Of a DNA stretch of 49,795 bases, positions 23,687 through 31,825 are shown piece by piece (the first letter of the stretch is position 1; each line of letters starts with the position of its first letter). This DNA is from Cloacimonetes bacterium UBA4175 (GTDB lineage: Bacteria > Cloacimonadota > Cloacimonadia > Cloacimonadales > Cloacimonadaceae), in the NCBI GenBank assembly GCA_002379855.1, contig DFUX01000068.1, positions 1-49,795 on the forward strand, written 5' to 3'. The notes beneath the pieces were generated by a model. The model was not told the origin of the DNA. It made no database searches and saw only the letters and a program-made list of their open reading frames with translations. The translations under genes and the position numbers were made by a program.

Positions 23687-26199
23687 CTCATGATCAAAAC
23701 CATGTCCCAACCGACCCTAATGACGAGTCCCAAGTGATGGAACCCGAAATGAAGGAAGGGGAAGACACTACGTCAAAACCAATAGTTGATGCACCAGAAT
23801 CCGAAACGGAAGCACCCGCTGAAGAAACGGTCTTAGAGAAACAAGCTCAGGCAGACCCCCCCGTGGCCGAAACGCCTGAAACAGTGGCGGAACCACCCGC
23901 CGAAGAACCAACACAAGAAAGCAAGTGTGAAGCTCCCGCTGAAGAACCAGAACAGGAAAGCAAGCCAGAAACTCCTGCAGAAGAACCGAAGCAGGAAAGC
24001 GAACCCGAAGCCCCTGCCGAAGAGCCCGCGCCCAAGCCTAAACAGCGCCCGGTCAGTATCAAGGCTGTGAATCCGGAAGCCTTGGATGAAGATCACGAGG
24101 CCATGCTGGAACTCATCGAGGAGTACTCCTCAAACGTCCGCCGCGGCCAGATCGTGGAAGGCAAAGTTGTCGCGGTCAACGACCGTGAAGTGGTGGTAGC
24201 CGTGGGTGGAAAATCTGACGGAGTAGTTCAACTCAGCGAGTTTGATCTTAGCGAGATACCCGAAGTTGATTCCACCATCATGGTCTATATCAACGATATG
24301 GATAACGGTGAAGGCAGACTTTCGCTTTCTAAAAAAAGAGCCGATTACGTAAAGAACATCGAGCTCATCCGCCAGGCTGCCCAGGATGGCTCCACACTGA
24401 ACGGCAACATCAAACGCCGCGTCAAGGGTGGCATGATCGTGAACGTGCTGGGAATTGAAGCATTCCTGCCAGGTTCGCAGATGTCATTGAAACCCATCCC
24501 CAATCTTGACCAGTTCATTGGAAAAGAAATGAGCTTCAAGATAATCAGCCTCGATGAGGAACACCGGAACATTATCCTTTCCCGCCGTCAGGTGCTGGAA
24601 CAAGAAGCTTTGGAAAAGAGAACCGAGCTGCTTGCCAAGCTCCAGGTCGATGCCGAACTGGATGGAGAGGTGAAAAATATTACTCAATATGGCGCTTTCA
24701 TCGACCTTGGAGGCATTGACGGCCTCCTGCATATCACCGATATGAGCTGGGGCAAGATAAGTCACCCCTCCGAAATGCTCGCGATCGGCGACAAGGTCAA
24801 AGTGAAAGTAATTAAGTTCGACACAGAGACAAACAAAATCTCTCTGGGTCTCAAACAACTGGTACCCCATCCTTGGGAAAACATAGAGATCAAGTATCCG
24901 GAAGGCGTGCGGGTGACCGGCAAGGTGGTCAGCGTCAAATCTTTCGGCGCTTTTGTGGAGCTGGAACCCGGAGTGGAAGGCTTGGTGCACATCTCTGAAA
25001 TGAGCTGGACCAAGAAGATCACCGATGCCCGCAAGATACTCAAGATCGGCGACACGGTGAATGCCATCGTGTTGGAACTGGACAAGGAAAACAAGCGCAT
25101 CTCCCTGGGAATGAAACAGATGGATCCCAACCCCTGGCTTTCCATTGAAGATCACTTCCCCGTCGGAACCGTACTCACCCGCAAGATAAAAAGCCTCACC
25201 GCTTTTGGCGCGTTTGTGGAGATCGAGGATGGCATCGATGGCCTCATCCACATTTCCGATATCAGCTGGACCAAGCGCATTTACCACCCGCGCGAAGTCT
25301 TCCGCAAAGGTCAGGAAATAGAAACGGTCATTCTATCCATCGACCGTGCCCTGCATCGGATCGCCTTGGGCGTGAAGCAATTGCACCCTGATCCATGGGC
25401 AAACCTGAATGTCTCGCTGCCCATCAACACAGAGGTGATTGGCAAAATCAGCAAGCTCATCCCTAAAGGAGTGCTGGTGGACGTGCAGGCTGGAGATGAC
25501 CTGGTGGAAGGATTCATTCCAACCTCCCATCTGGCTATGCCAAAACTGGAGCATACTGAAGACGCTTTCCAAGTTGGCGAAGAGCTCCCGCTCAAAGTAA
25601 TCGAGCTGGATATGGAAAACCGCCGTTTGATCCTTTCGGTGAAAGCCTTCTTCTTCTCCCGCGATCCCAAGCTTCAGGAAGAATACATCGCTCTGCACGA
25701 GCAGTATATGCGTGAGCGGATCGCCCGCCAGCTAAAGAAAAAAGCCGAGCGGAAAAGCAAAGAAAAGCATGAGGACAGAGAAAAGGCTGCCAAGGATGCG
25801 GCTGAATCACCCGAGGCAGAACAGGCTGACGAGCAGCCTGCCAGCCAGCCTGTGGCTGAAAATACAGAGCAAGAGCCCGCTATTGAAGAAACTCAGACGG
25901 AAAGCGGCGAAACTGAAGAAACTGCGCCAGCACAGGAGTCCGAGGTAATCTCCCCGGAAGAACCGGTGGAAGAAGTTCCCGCGGAAAGCATTCCTGAAAC
26001 TCCTGCCGAAGAAGCTGTTCCTGAAGTGGCTCCTATCCCGGAAACTGAAGCAATCACTCCGGAAGAACCGGTGAAGGAAGTTCCCGCGGAAGACATCCCT
26101 GAGGTTCCTGTCGAGGAAGAACTTCCCGAAGTGGCTCCTGTCCCGGAAACTGAAGAAGTTCAGCCGGAACAGACTGATAACGGTTCAGAAGAAATATAA
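23680..26199 (+). CDS. rpsA: Ribosomal protein S1 with six S1 domains and long Glu/Pro-rich tails
   Basis: An RNA-binding ribosomal protein that helps load mRNA onto the 30S subunit. Six S1 (OB-fold) domains run from about residue 150 to 675; domains 3-5 are the most canonical (YGAFIDLGGIDGLLHIT, FGAFVELEPGVEGLVHIS, FGAFVEIEDGIDGLIHIS). At 839 residues it is far longer than the usual 400-560. The excess is an N-terminal tail (about 1-130) with PAEEP repeats and a C-terminal tail (about 690-839). The C-terminal tail has a Lys/Arg/Glu helix (about 685-715) followed by acidic Pro-rich sequence. AAGGAGG lies three bases before the ATG, which overlaps the IspH stop. A terminator follows. Confidence 0.93.
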   Translation: MLTHDQNHVPTDPNDESQVMEPEMKEGEDTTSKPIVDAPESETEAPAEETVLEKQAQADPPVAETPETVAEPPAEEPTQESKCEAPAEEPEQESKPETPAEEPKQESEPEAPAEEPAPKPKQRPVSIKAVNPEALDEDHEAMLELIEEYSSNVRRGQIVEGKVVAVNDREVVVAVGGKSDGVVQLSEFDLSEIPEVDSTIMVYINDMDNGEGRLSLSKKRADYVKNIELIRQAAQDGSTLNGNIKRRVKGGMIVNVLGIEAFLPGSQMSLKPIPNLDQFIGKEMSFKIISLDEEHRNIILSRRQVLEQEALEKRTELLAKLQVDAELDGEVKNITQYGAFIDLGGIDGLLHITDMSWGKISHPSEMLAIGDKVKVKVIKFDTETNKISLGLKQLVPHPWENIEIKYPEGVRVTGKVVSVKSFGAFVELEPGVEGLVHISEMSWTKKITDARKILKIGDTVNAIVLELDKENKRISLGMKQMDPNPWLSIEDHFPVGTVLTRKIKSLTAFGAFVEIEDGIDGLIHISDISWTKRIYHPREVFRKGQEIETVILSIDRALHRIALGVKQLHPDPWANLNVSLPINTEVIGKISKLIPKGVLVDVQAGDDLVEGFIPTSHLAMPKLEHTEDAFQVGEELPLKVIELDMENRRLILSVKAFFFSRDPKLQEEYIALHEQYMRERIARQLKKKAERKSKEKHEDREKAAKDAAESPEAEQADEQPASQPVAENTEQEPAIEETQTESGETEETAPAQESEVISPEEPVEEVPAESIPETPAEEAVPEVAPIPETEAITPEEPVKEVPAEDIPEVPVEEELPEVAPVPETEEVQPEQTDNGSEEI
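25948..26157 (+). repeat. 105-bp in-frame tandem duplication in the S1 tail
   Basis: Bases 25948-26052 and 26053-26157 are diverged tandem copies of 35 codons, each beginning Ile-(Ser/Thr)-Pro-Glu-Glu-Pro-Val and ending Pro-Glu-Thr-Glu. Bases such as CCGGAAGAACCGGTG and GAAGTTCCCGCGGAA are identical in both. This is replication-slippage-type growth of the acidic tail. Confidence 0.88.
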
Positions 26200-26240
26200 C
26201 ATAGGCTTGGGATGTTTTGCAACCAAGCACGGATTAAAGC

Positions 26241-26276
26241 GTTGTGGCAACTCGAAAGGGTTGCCACAACTTCTTT
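26241..26276 (+). terminator. Terminator hairpin after rpsA
   Basis: Perfect 11-bp arms GTTGTGGCAAC and GTTGCCACAAC around an 8-base loop, followed by TTCTTT, 41 bases after the rpsA stop. The T-run is interrupted, but the stem is strong. Confidence 0.8.
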
Positions 26277-26301
26277 GCAAAGCAGTTCATAGATATTTGT
26301 T

Positions 26302-26330
26302 ATGACTTGCAATCTGTTTCAGACTATAAT
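26302..26330 (+). promoter_or_regulatory. Promoter for the small barrel protein gene
   Basis: ATGACT (four of six bases of TTGACA), a 17-base spacer and a perfect TATAAT at 26325-26330. The ATG follows 51 bases downstream, and the site lies just past the rpsA terminator. Confidence 0.6.
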
Positions 26331-26381
26331 TAGTAAACAGGATTTGTATTCCGGCTTGGTAACAAAGACAAGAGGTAAATG

Positions 26382-26972
26382 ATGAAAGCAAGAAATCTTT
26401 TGATAGTGGTAAGTCTATTGGTCATTGCGACCCTGGCTTTTGCGGATGATGTTGACCGCCGTACAGCTTTGGGGCTGCATTTTGGAACCTCATCTGGAAA
26501 CGGGTATTCGATGCGCTGGATAAACGGCAATCGTGGCCTTCAATGCACCTTTGGAGCCTATACTGCCGGCTCAAACAACAATGTGGATTATGATTACGAT
26601 TACTATGGGCAAAGTGAACTGTACTCAACGACTGCTGAAGGCCGCAGAGCCGCTCTGGAGTTAGCTGCCAACTATCTGCATACCCTGGATGAGTTTCCCA
26701 ACGGCATGCTTTACATCATGGCGGGAGGATCACTCAAGTACGTGCAGAAACATATGTTCGAGGTAGATATTGTTAATCATCAAGTCGATTGGGAATCTGA
26801 GAGAAGTTATCAGAAGCGGGAACTTAGGTGGACAATCGGAGCAGGTCCGGGCTTCGAAATTGGTTACGGCAGCAAATTCCGCTTAGCGCTCGAAATGCCT
26901 CTCACCTACAATTGGAAAAACGATATAATCATGTATATCCCCCAGGTAGGAATCTATTACTATTTCAGATAA
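26382..26972 (+). CDS. Small outer-membrane beta-barrel protein, unknown function
   Basis: A 196-residue protein with a signal peptide (1-21, cleavage after TLAFA). About eight amphipathic strands follow, including ALGLHFGTS, YSMRWINGN and LQCTFGAYTA, and a closing strand VGIYYYFR; the terminal region rich in Tyr/Phe is typical of barrels recognised by BamA. The size fits an eight-stranded OmpA/OmpX/OmpW-class barrel. ATG codons overlap at 26379 and 26382; AGAGG favours the second. It has its own promoter and a shared terminator, so it is monocistronic. Function is not deducible. Confidence 0.75.
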   Translation: MKARNLLIVVSLLVIATLAFADDVDRRTALGLHFGTSSGNGYSMRWINGNRGLQCTFGAYTAGSNNNVDYDYDYYGQSELYSTTAEGRRAALELAANYLHTLDEFPNGMLYIMAGGSLKYVQKHMFEVDIVNHQVDWESERSYQKRELRWTIGAGPGFEIGYGSKFRLALEMPLTYNWKNDIIMYIPQVGIYYYFR

Positions 26973-27049
26973 CCCACGCTCCGAAACCTAACTTGTCTGT
27001 TGCTAAAAAGGCAGTTACTTCGCCGCAGATATATACTCCAGCTATAAGA

Positions 27050-27073
27050 AGCCCCGTGTTTCCACGGGGCTTA
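27050..27073. terminator. Bidirectional terminator hairpin between convergent genes
   Basis: AAGCCCCGTG and CACGGGGCTT, a perfect 10-bp stem with a TTTC loop, lie between the barrel gene (ending 26972, plus) and yjbQ (ending 27078, minus). Short T-containing stretches follow on both strands. Confidence 0.85.
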
Positions 27074-27077
27074 CTAT

Positions 27078-27494
27078 TTATTCACCGATTATTTTAACCA
27101 AGACCCTTTTTCGTCTTTTCCCATCGAATTCCCCATAGAAAATCTGCTCCCAGGTGCCCAAATCCAGTTTCCCGTTGGTGACGGCCACCACGGTCTCCCT
27201 GCCCATGATCTGGCGTTTGAGATGCGCGTCGGCATTGTCCTCAAAGCCATTATGGGCATACTGGGAATGGGGCTTTTCGGGAGCCAGCTTTTCCAGCCAT
27301 TTCTCAAAATCCGCGTGCAGTCCGGATTCATTGTCATTGATGAAGACCGAGGCTGTGATATGCATCGGATTCACCAGGCAAAGACCTTCGCGGATCCCGC
27401 TTTCGCGCAGGCATTCTTCAACCTGCTGGGTGATGTTTATAAACTCCCGGCGTTGTGTGGTGTTAAACCACAGCTCCCGGCGATAGGATTTCAT
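27078..27494 (-). CDS. yjbQ: YjbQ/UPF0047 family protein
   Basis: A 138-residue single-domain protein of the UPF0047/YjbQ family; some members show thiamine-phosphate synthase activity in vitro, but the physiological role is unsettled. Family signatures: the central MHITASVFINDNE and the C-terminal FEDNADAHLKRQIMGRE, which supply the conserved His and acidic residues of the active site, and LGTWEQIFYGEFDG near the end. It is translationally coupled to the HAD gene (TGATG). Confidence 0.9.
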   Translation of the reverse strand: MKSYRRELWFNTTQRREFINITQQVEECLRESGIREGLCLVNPMHITASVFINDNESGLHADFEKWLEKLAPEKPHSQYAHNGFEDNADAHLKRQIMGRETVVAVTNGKLDLGTWEQIFYGEFDGKRRKRVLVKIIGE

Positions 27495-28195
27495 CAGATG
27501 ATGGGTGATTTCTCGATCATGGAAGCAAGGTCGGTGGGTGTGTCAAACACCTGATAAGCTCCCGCCTCTTCCAATTCCTCTCTGCCTCGGTAACCCCAGG
27601 CAGCTCCAATTGGCACCATGCCAGCGTTGATCGCGGTCTTCATATCCACAGCCGAGTCGCCCAGGAAGGCAATGTTTTCCGGCTTGGTTTTCAGTCTTTC
27701 CGCCAAATCCAGCGCGCGGGTTGGATCAGGCTTCTTGGGCATGTCCGGCTGTTCGCCGCTGTAAATACCAAAGGGATTCTTGCCTTGATTGATCATTACT
27801 CCCCGGAAGTAGTGACGGATCATCTTCTTGGTAAAATAGTGTACCTTATTGGAAAGAATCGCCACCTTCACCTTGCGTGAAACACAAAGCTGGATCAGGT
27901 AGAGAATACCGGGGTAAACATTGGTGTGGAGAAACCAGCTTTTTTCGTAGTGGTTCCAGAATAGTTCGGCAATCGCTTCCTGATCGGCCTGTTTGTGTTT
28001 CGAGGCCGGCGTTGCCTTTTTTACCAAGTCAAATAGCCCATTACCCACAAAATCTCTATACGCCTCCAGGGGATGCTCAGGTAAACCGCTATCGGCCAAA
28101 GCGTTGTTCATGCTGTCAGCGATATCCCGCAAGCTATCCAACAGGGTACCATCAAGGTCAAAAATGATGGCTTTGATTTTGGGTTTTTTCTTCAT
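27494..28195 (-). CDS. HAD-family hydrolase, phosphoglycolate phosphatase-like
   Basis: A 233-residue haloacid dehalogenase-type phosphatase. Motif I is DLDGTLLDS (about 12-20), motif II AILSNK, motif III Lys in KKPDPTRAL, motif IV GDSAVDMKTA. The helical cap between motifs I and II (about 22-90) is of the Gph/beta-phosphoglucomutase type. Its substrate cannot be told from sequence; phosphoglycolate is the default for this branch. It shares four bases with the mscS stop and one base with the yjbQ start, so the three form an operon. Confidence 0.88.
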   Translation of the reverse strand: MKKKPKIKAIIFDLDGTLLDSLRDIADSMNNALADSGLPEHPLEAYRDFVGNGLFDLVKKATPASKHKQADQEAIAELFWNHYEKSWFLHTNVYPGILYLIQLCVSRKVKVAILSNKVHYFTKKMIRHYFRGVMINQGKNPFGIYSGEQPDMPKKPDPTRALDLAERLKTKPENIAFLGDSAVDMKTAINAGMVPIGAAWGYRGREELEEAGAYQVFDTPTDLASMIEKSPII

Positions 28196-29034
28196 TCTTG
28201 CACTTCCTTCGTTGTAATTTTAATCGGTTCTGATTCTGATCCCGCATAAAGCGACAAATGCGGGAAGGGGATTTCTATTCCATGCGCGGCAAAGCTTTCT
28301 TTGACGCGCAAGATTAATTTCGATCTGAGATTAAAAAAGTCTTCCGATCTACCCCAGACGCCATACAATATATTTATGCCATATTCTCCAAAACTCTCCA
28401 GCACGATCATTGGAGCTGGCTCCTGCAAAGCCAGAGGCTCGCTGGCGGCTATCTCTTTCAGCACTTCCAGCACCTTGCGCAAATCTTCCTTGTAAGCCAC
28501 AAGCACATTCAAGTCAACCCTGCGGTCGGGGAAACGGGTCACATTTGTCACCTCTGTCTTGATCATGGTCTCGTTCGGCACCCTTACATAGCTGTTATCC
28601 GGAAGCCTTAGTTTCAGAGACAGCAGGTCGATGCTTTCTATCCTGCCGCGGATTTTGTTCACCTCAATAAAATCGCCCACCACAAATGGCTTTTCCGAGA
28701 TCAGAAAGATGCCGCTGATGATGTTTGAAACACTGGTCTGCGAAGCAAAACCGATCGCCACGCCAAGCACTCCGGCAGCTCCCAGTAAAGCCGAGAGTTT
28801 GAAGCCGAATTCATTGAGCACACTCACCACCAGGATCAGCACACTAAGAAAATAAACCGCACGCACGATCAACTGCTCGCTTTGAGGCGAAAGGCGGCCC
28901 TTGACCATCCGGGTGACAAGCTTCCGTATCAGGATTATAACCGGAATGCCAATGCCAAGCGCAATGATCACCCGCAAGGCTACGTTGATCCGTTCGGGAG
29001 TGATGTACATTCTGATCAGTTCTGTGAAGTTCAT
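28192..29034 (-). CDS. mscS: Small-conductance mechanosensitive channel (MscS family)
   Basis: A tension-gated inner-membrane channel that releases solutes on hypo-osmotic shock. The 280 residues are close to E. coli MscS: three N-terminal helices (about 15-40, 58-80, 83-110). The pore helix is rich in Gly/Ala (LGAAGVLGVAIGFASQTSVS, about 86-105), and the beta-domain signature IFLISEKPFVVGDFIEV (about 112-128) and cytoplasmic cage follow. It is the first gene of the mscS-HAD-yjbQ unit. Its 181-base intergenic region is shared with divergent wecB. Confidence 0.93.
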   Translation of the reverse strand: MNFTELIRMYITPERINVALRVIIALGIGIPVIILIRKLVTRMVKGRLSPQSEQLIVRAVYFLSVLILVVSVLNEFGFKLSALLGAAGVLGVAIGFASQTSVSNIISGIFLISEKPFVVGDFIEVNKIRGRIESIDLLSLKLRLPDNSYVRVPNETMIKTEVTNVTRFPDRRVDLNVLVAYKEDLRKVLEVLKEIAASEPLALQEPAPMIVLESFGEYGINILYGVWGRSEDFFNLRSKLILRVKESFAAHGIEIPFPHLSLYAGSESEPIKITTKEVQE

Positions 29035-29157
29035 TTATCTTGACTTGTTTCCTTTGTTTTTCATCTAAACTACTAAGAACCATTTTTATGAATAGCTATT
29101 ATTTGTCTATCTTTTTCTAATAAGTTACTCCATATTCTGGTCGAAACTATGGAAAAC

Positions 29158-29186
29158 TTGACACAAAGAGCCAAAACACATTTATT
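29158..29186 (+). promoter_or_regulatory. Promoter for wecB-udk
   Basis: A perfect TTGACA (29158-29163), a 17-base spacer and TTTATT (four of six bases of TATAAT), 29 bases before the wecB ATG; GAGGAGA serves as ribosome-binding site. Confidence 0.55.
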
Positions 29187-29215
29187 GCGCCACTATCTAA
29201 TGTCGAGGAGAACCC

Positions 29216-30277
29216 ATGCGCGTAGTCCAGATTGTGGGAGCCAGACCCCAGTTTGTCAAGCTTGCCCCTCTGTCACATCTGCTAAGAAACAAACACGAGG
29301 AGCTGATCATCCACAGCGGCCAGCATTATGATATCCAAATGAACGACGTCTTTTTCAGGGATATGCTCATTCCCGCGCCGGATTACAACCTCAATGTCGG
29401 CTCAGGCTCCCATGCTTTGCAGACCGCCCAGATCATGGAAGCCCTGGAGCCTATCCTGCTCAAGCATGAGCCTGATGTCGTGATCGTCTATGGCGACACC
29501 AACACCACCCTTGCCGGAGCCCTTACGGCAGTAAAACTGGGCATCAAAACCGCGCATGTGGAGGCCTGCCTGCGCAGTTTCAACCGGACTATGCCGGAGG
29601 AAATTAACCGCGTGGTGGCAGATCACGTTTCCGACCTGCTGCTCTGCCCCACCTCCGCCGCAATGGACAATGCGCGGCGCGAAGGATTGCAGGACAAAGC
29701 CCGGCTCTCTGGCGACATCATGGTGGACAGCCTGAGGCTGGGGCTCAAACTCGCCTCGGAAAGCATGGAAGTGCTGAATGATCTGAGTCTGGATCCAGGC
29801 GGATACTATCTGCTGACCCTGCACCGCCCCTACAACGTGGACGATCCCGCTTGCCTGGACAGGATTCTGACTGGACTGAACGGTCTGGACAAACCGATCG
29901 TGTTCCCTGTCCATCCCCGCACCCGCAACGTACTCGCAAAGCTCGATGCAGACCGGTTCTGCAATCTGGTCTTTATCGAACCGCAATCCTATCTGAATTT
30001 CCTGACCCTTATGCAGGCCGCGCACATGATCCTCACAGATTCCGGCGGCATACAAAAGGAAGCCTACATCATCCGCAAACCCTGCGTTACCCTGCGCTCC
30101 GAAACTGAGTGGATCGAGACCGTGGAAAGCGGCTGGAATCTGCTGCTGCCCGTGGACTCCTCCAATTTCCCGGCCGCTATTCCATCTTTCACCGTGCCCG
30201 CCGAACATCCGGAACTGTTTGGCATCGATGTGGCTGCCAGGATCGTAAGCCTGCTGGAAGAGTTTGCCGGCCAATGA
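29216..30277 (+). CDS. wecB: UDP-N-acetylglucosamine 2-epimerase (non-hydrolysing)
   Basis: Interconverts UDP-GlcNAc and UDP-ManNAc for surface polysaccharide synthesis. The 353 residues show the N-terminal GARPQFVKLAPL (8-19), SGQHYD (about 40-45), VYGDTNTTLAGALTA (about 90-104), MPEEINR (about 125-131), LTLHRPYNVDDP and TDSGGIQKEAY (about 275-285), all family landmarks. One oddity is HVEACLRS, where nearly all relatives I know have HVEAGLRS, a GGC-to-TGC change at a conserved glycine. GAGGAGA precedes the ATG. Confidence 0.94.
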   Translation: MRVVQIVGARPQFVKLAPLSHLLRNKHEELIIHSGQHYDIQMNDVFFRDMLIPAPDYNLNVGSGSHALQTAQIMEALEPILLKHEPDVVIVYGDTNTTLAGALTAVKLGIKTAHVEACLRSFNRTMPEEINRVVADHVSDLLLCPTSAAMDNARREGLQDKARLSGDIMVDSLRLGLKLASESMEVLNDLSLDPGGYYLLTLHRPYNVDDPACLDRILTGLNGLDKPIVFPVHPRTRNVLAKLDADRFCNLVFIEPQSYLNFLTLMQAAHMILTDSGGIQKEAYIIRKPCVTLRSETEWIETVESGWNLLLPVDSSNFPAAIPSFTVPAEHPELFGIDVAARIVSLLEEFAGQ

Positions 30278-30333
30278 AAACGAGACCCGCGCAGATCGCG
30301 GATGCAGCGGTGAATCCATCCAGGGAGAAAAGA

Positions 30334-30972
30334 ATGACAAGCAACAACGTTCGCCTCATCCTTATCGCCGGAGGCACCTGCAGTGGTAAAACAACCATCG
30401 CCAGGGCCATCGGACGGCGCATCACAGGCCTCAAATCTGTGATCCTCTCTCACGACAACTATTACAAGGATCTCAGCCATCTGCCCAGCGAGGAAGCCGC
30501 CCGGGTCAACTTTGACCACCCGGATTCCATCGATACAGAGCTATTGATCTCCGACCTCAAAGCAATGCTGCGCGGCGAAGCGGTCAATGTGCCCGATTAC
30601 AATTTCGCCACCCACAGCCGCAGCGAAGGCACTCTGTGCATCGCGGGGGCGGACGTGATCATCCTGGAAGGGATTTTTGCCCTTTATTACCCGGAATTGC
30701 TGGCGCTTTCCGACCTAAAAATCTTTCTGGATTCGGATTCGGACATCCGCCTGGCCCGCCGCATGCAAAGAGATATCCTGGAGCGCGGACGCAGCGTTGA
30801 AAGCGTGCTCAACCAATATCTGGAAACCGTCAAGCCCTCCCATCTGGCATTCATCGAACCGACCAAGAAAAACGCCGATCTGATCATCCCGGGAGATAAG
30901 GAGTTCGACACCGTGCTCTACATGCTCAACGGCTTTCTGCGCCATGAGCTGAGTTCTGGCAAAACACTGTGA
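30334..30972 (+). CDS. udk: Uridine kinase
   Basis: Phosphorylates uridine/cytidine in pyrimidine salvage. The 212-residue protein has a P-loop GGTCSGKTT (about 12-20), SHDNYYKDLSHL (about 38-49), FDHPDSIDTELL (about 62-73) and the LEGIFALYYPEL lid region. The start at 30334 has AGGGAG six bases upstream and precedes the conserved N-terminus directly; an ATGA overlapping the wecB stop at 30274 would add 20 non-conserved residues. It lies 56 bases after wecB, on the same transcript. Confidence 0.93.
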   Translation: MTSNNVRLILIAGGTCSGKTTIARAIGRRITGLKSVILSHDNYYKDLSHLPSEEAARVNFDHPDSIDTELLISDLKAMLRGEAVNVPDYNFATHSRSEGTLCIAGADVIILEGIFALYYPELLALSDLKIFLDSDSDIRLARRMQRDILERGRSVESVLNQYLETVKPSHLAFIEPTKKNADLIIPGDKEFDTVLYMLNGFLRHELSSGKTL

Positions 30973-31059
30973 ATCCAGGGAAATGTTCATTTTGCATAGA
31001 ATTGCTTTTGAACAAAGGAACATCAACCGCAAAAAGCCGATTTTTGGACTTGACAAATC

Positions 31060-31086
31060 TTAGCACTCCAAAAAGCTGTTTGCTAA
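31060..31086 (+). promoter_or_regulatory. CIRCE operator (HrcA binding site) upstream of groES
   Basis: TTAGCACTC, nine bases, then GTTTGCTAA. The first arm is a perfect CIRCE half-site; the second matches GAGTGCTAA at seven of nine positions. It overlaps the -35 element of the groES promoter, as expected for repression by HrcA. Confidence 0.85.
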
Positions 31087-31108
31087 TAGCACCCCCTGTG
31101 ATTATAAT
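31080..31108 (+). promoter_or_regulatory. groES-trxA promoter
   Basis: TTGCTA (four of six of TTGACA), a 17-base spacer and a perfect TATAAT (31103-31108) preceded by TGTG. The ATG is 38 bases downstream, with GGAGG as ribosome-binding site. Confidence 0.65.
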
Positions 31109-31145
31109 ATAATCAGTTCAAAATAAATAACGATGGAGGATAAAC

Positions 31146-31415
31146 ATGAAACTGATACCTATTGAAGACCATGTGGTTGTGAAGACCGAGACCGTCCAGG
31201 AAAAGAAAGTGGGCGGAATCATCATCCCCGATACAGCCAAGGAAAAACCCCAGATGGCGGAAGTGATCGCCGTCGGCACCGATGAAGATCTGCAAAAGAT
31301 AGTCAAGGTGGGCGACATGGTGCTCTATGGCAAATACGCCGGCACTGAGATCGAACTCGAAGGCGAAAAGCTGCTCATCCTTTCCAAAAGCGATATCCTC
31401 GCTATTGTCGAGTAA
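31146..31415 (+). CDS. groES: Co-chaperonin GroES
   Basis: Heptameric lid of the GroEL chaperonin. The 89-residue protein shows PIEDHVVVKTE at the N-terminus, the mobile loop KKVGGIIIPDTAKEKPQ (about 20-36) and VKVGDMVLYGKYAGTEIELEGEKLLIL (about 53-79, given only as landmarks VKVGDMVLYGKYAGTEI and EKLLIL). It is a few residues shorter than the usual 94-97. It has its own CIRCE and promoter, but groEL does not follow; trxA does, three bases later. Confidence 0.96.
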   Translation: MKLIPIEDHVVVKTETVQEKKVGGIIIPDTAKEKPQMAEVIAVGTDEDLQKIVKVGDMVLYGKYAGTEIELEGEKLLILSKSDILAIVE

Positions 31416-31418
31416 ACA

Positions 31419-31733
31419 ATGCAAGAAGTAAGTTCACAAGATTTCGCCGCCGAAGTACTGGAATCCGAACTCCCCGTCCTGGTGGATTTTTGGGCTCCCT
31501 GGTGCGGACCTTGCAAAGCACTCACCCCCACAGTGGAAAAACTGGCTGCTGAGCTGGAGGGAAAGGTCAAGGTTGTCAAGTGCAACATCGACGCTTCACC
31601 CGAGATAGCCGGACAGTACTCGATCATGTCCATCCCCACCCTGCTGGTCTTCCATAAAGGCGCTGTCGCCTCACAACTGATCGGCCTGGTGCAAAAAGAC
31701 AAGATCATGGACAAACTCAAAGACTTCATCTAA
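31419..31733 (+). CDS. trxA: Thioredoxin
   Basis: A 104-residue single-domain disulphide reductase with the WCGPC active site (about residues 28-32), the buried Asp in LVDFWAPW and the cis-Pro in SIPTLLVF. The length is that of classical Trx1. Three bases separate it from groES, so it should be induced with it on protein-folding stress. Confidence 0.96.
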   Translation: MQEVSSQDFAAEVLESELPVLVDFWAPWCGPCKALTPTVEKLAAELEGKVKVVKCNIDASPEIAGQYSIMSIPTLLVFHKGAVASQLIGLVQKDKIMDKLKDFI

Positions 31734-31755
31734 ACTATCCAGTTAGAAAACCCCT

Positions 31756-31784
31756 GCCCGGCGGAGCTATCTGCCGGGCTTTTT
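31756..31784 (+). terminator. Rho-independent terminator after groES-trxA
   Basis: GCCCGGC and GCCGGGC form a seven-base GC stem around a 10-base loop, followed by TTTTT, 23 bases after the trxA stop. Confidence 0.9.
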
Positions 31785-31825
31785 GCACTAAAAGTGGAGA
31801 TGTTTTGCGGTGGCATCGCTTTGCG

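Noticed and set aside
23833..24062. Repeats in the S1 N-terminal tail as a CRISPR or minisatellite
   Set aside because: The units are codon-level PAEEP repeats within a coding frame, with no constant repeat/spacer lengths.
30109..30333. N-terminal extension of uridine kinase back into wecB
   Set aside because: The added residues are an out-of-frame reading of wecB; the start at 30334 has a ribosome-binding site and matches the family N-terminus.
29402..30340. Open frame of 312 codons antisense to wecB
   Set aside because: Explained by codon bias of wecB; low-complexity Gln/His-rich product, no conserved motif.
31050..31055. TTGACA as the -35 of groES
   Set aside because: No acceptable -10 lies 16-18 bases downstream; the TTGCTA-N17-TATAAT pair at 31080-31108 fits better and overlaps CIRCE.
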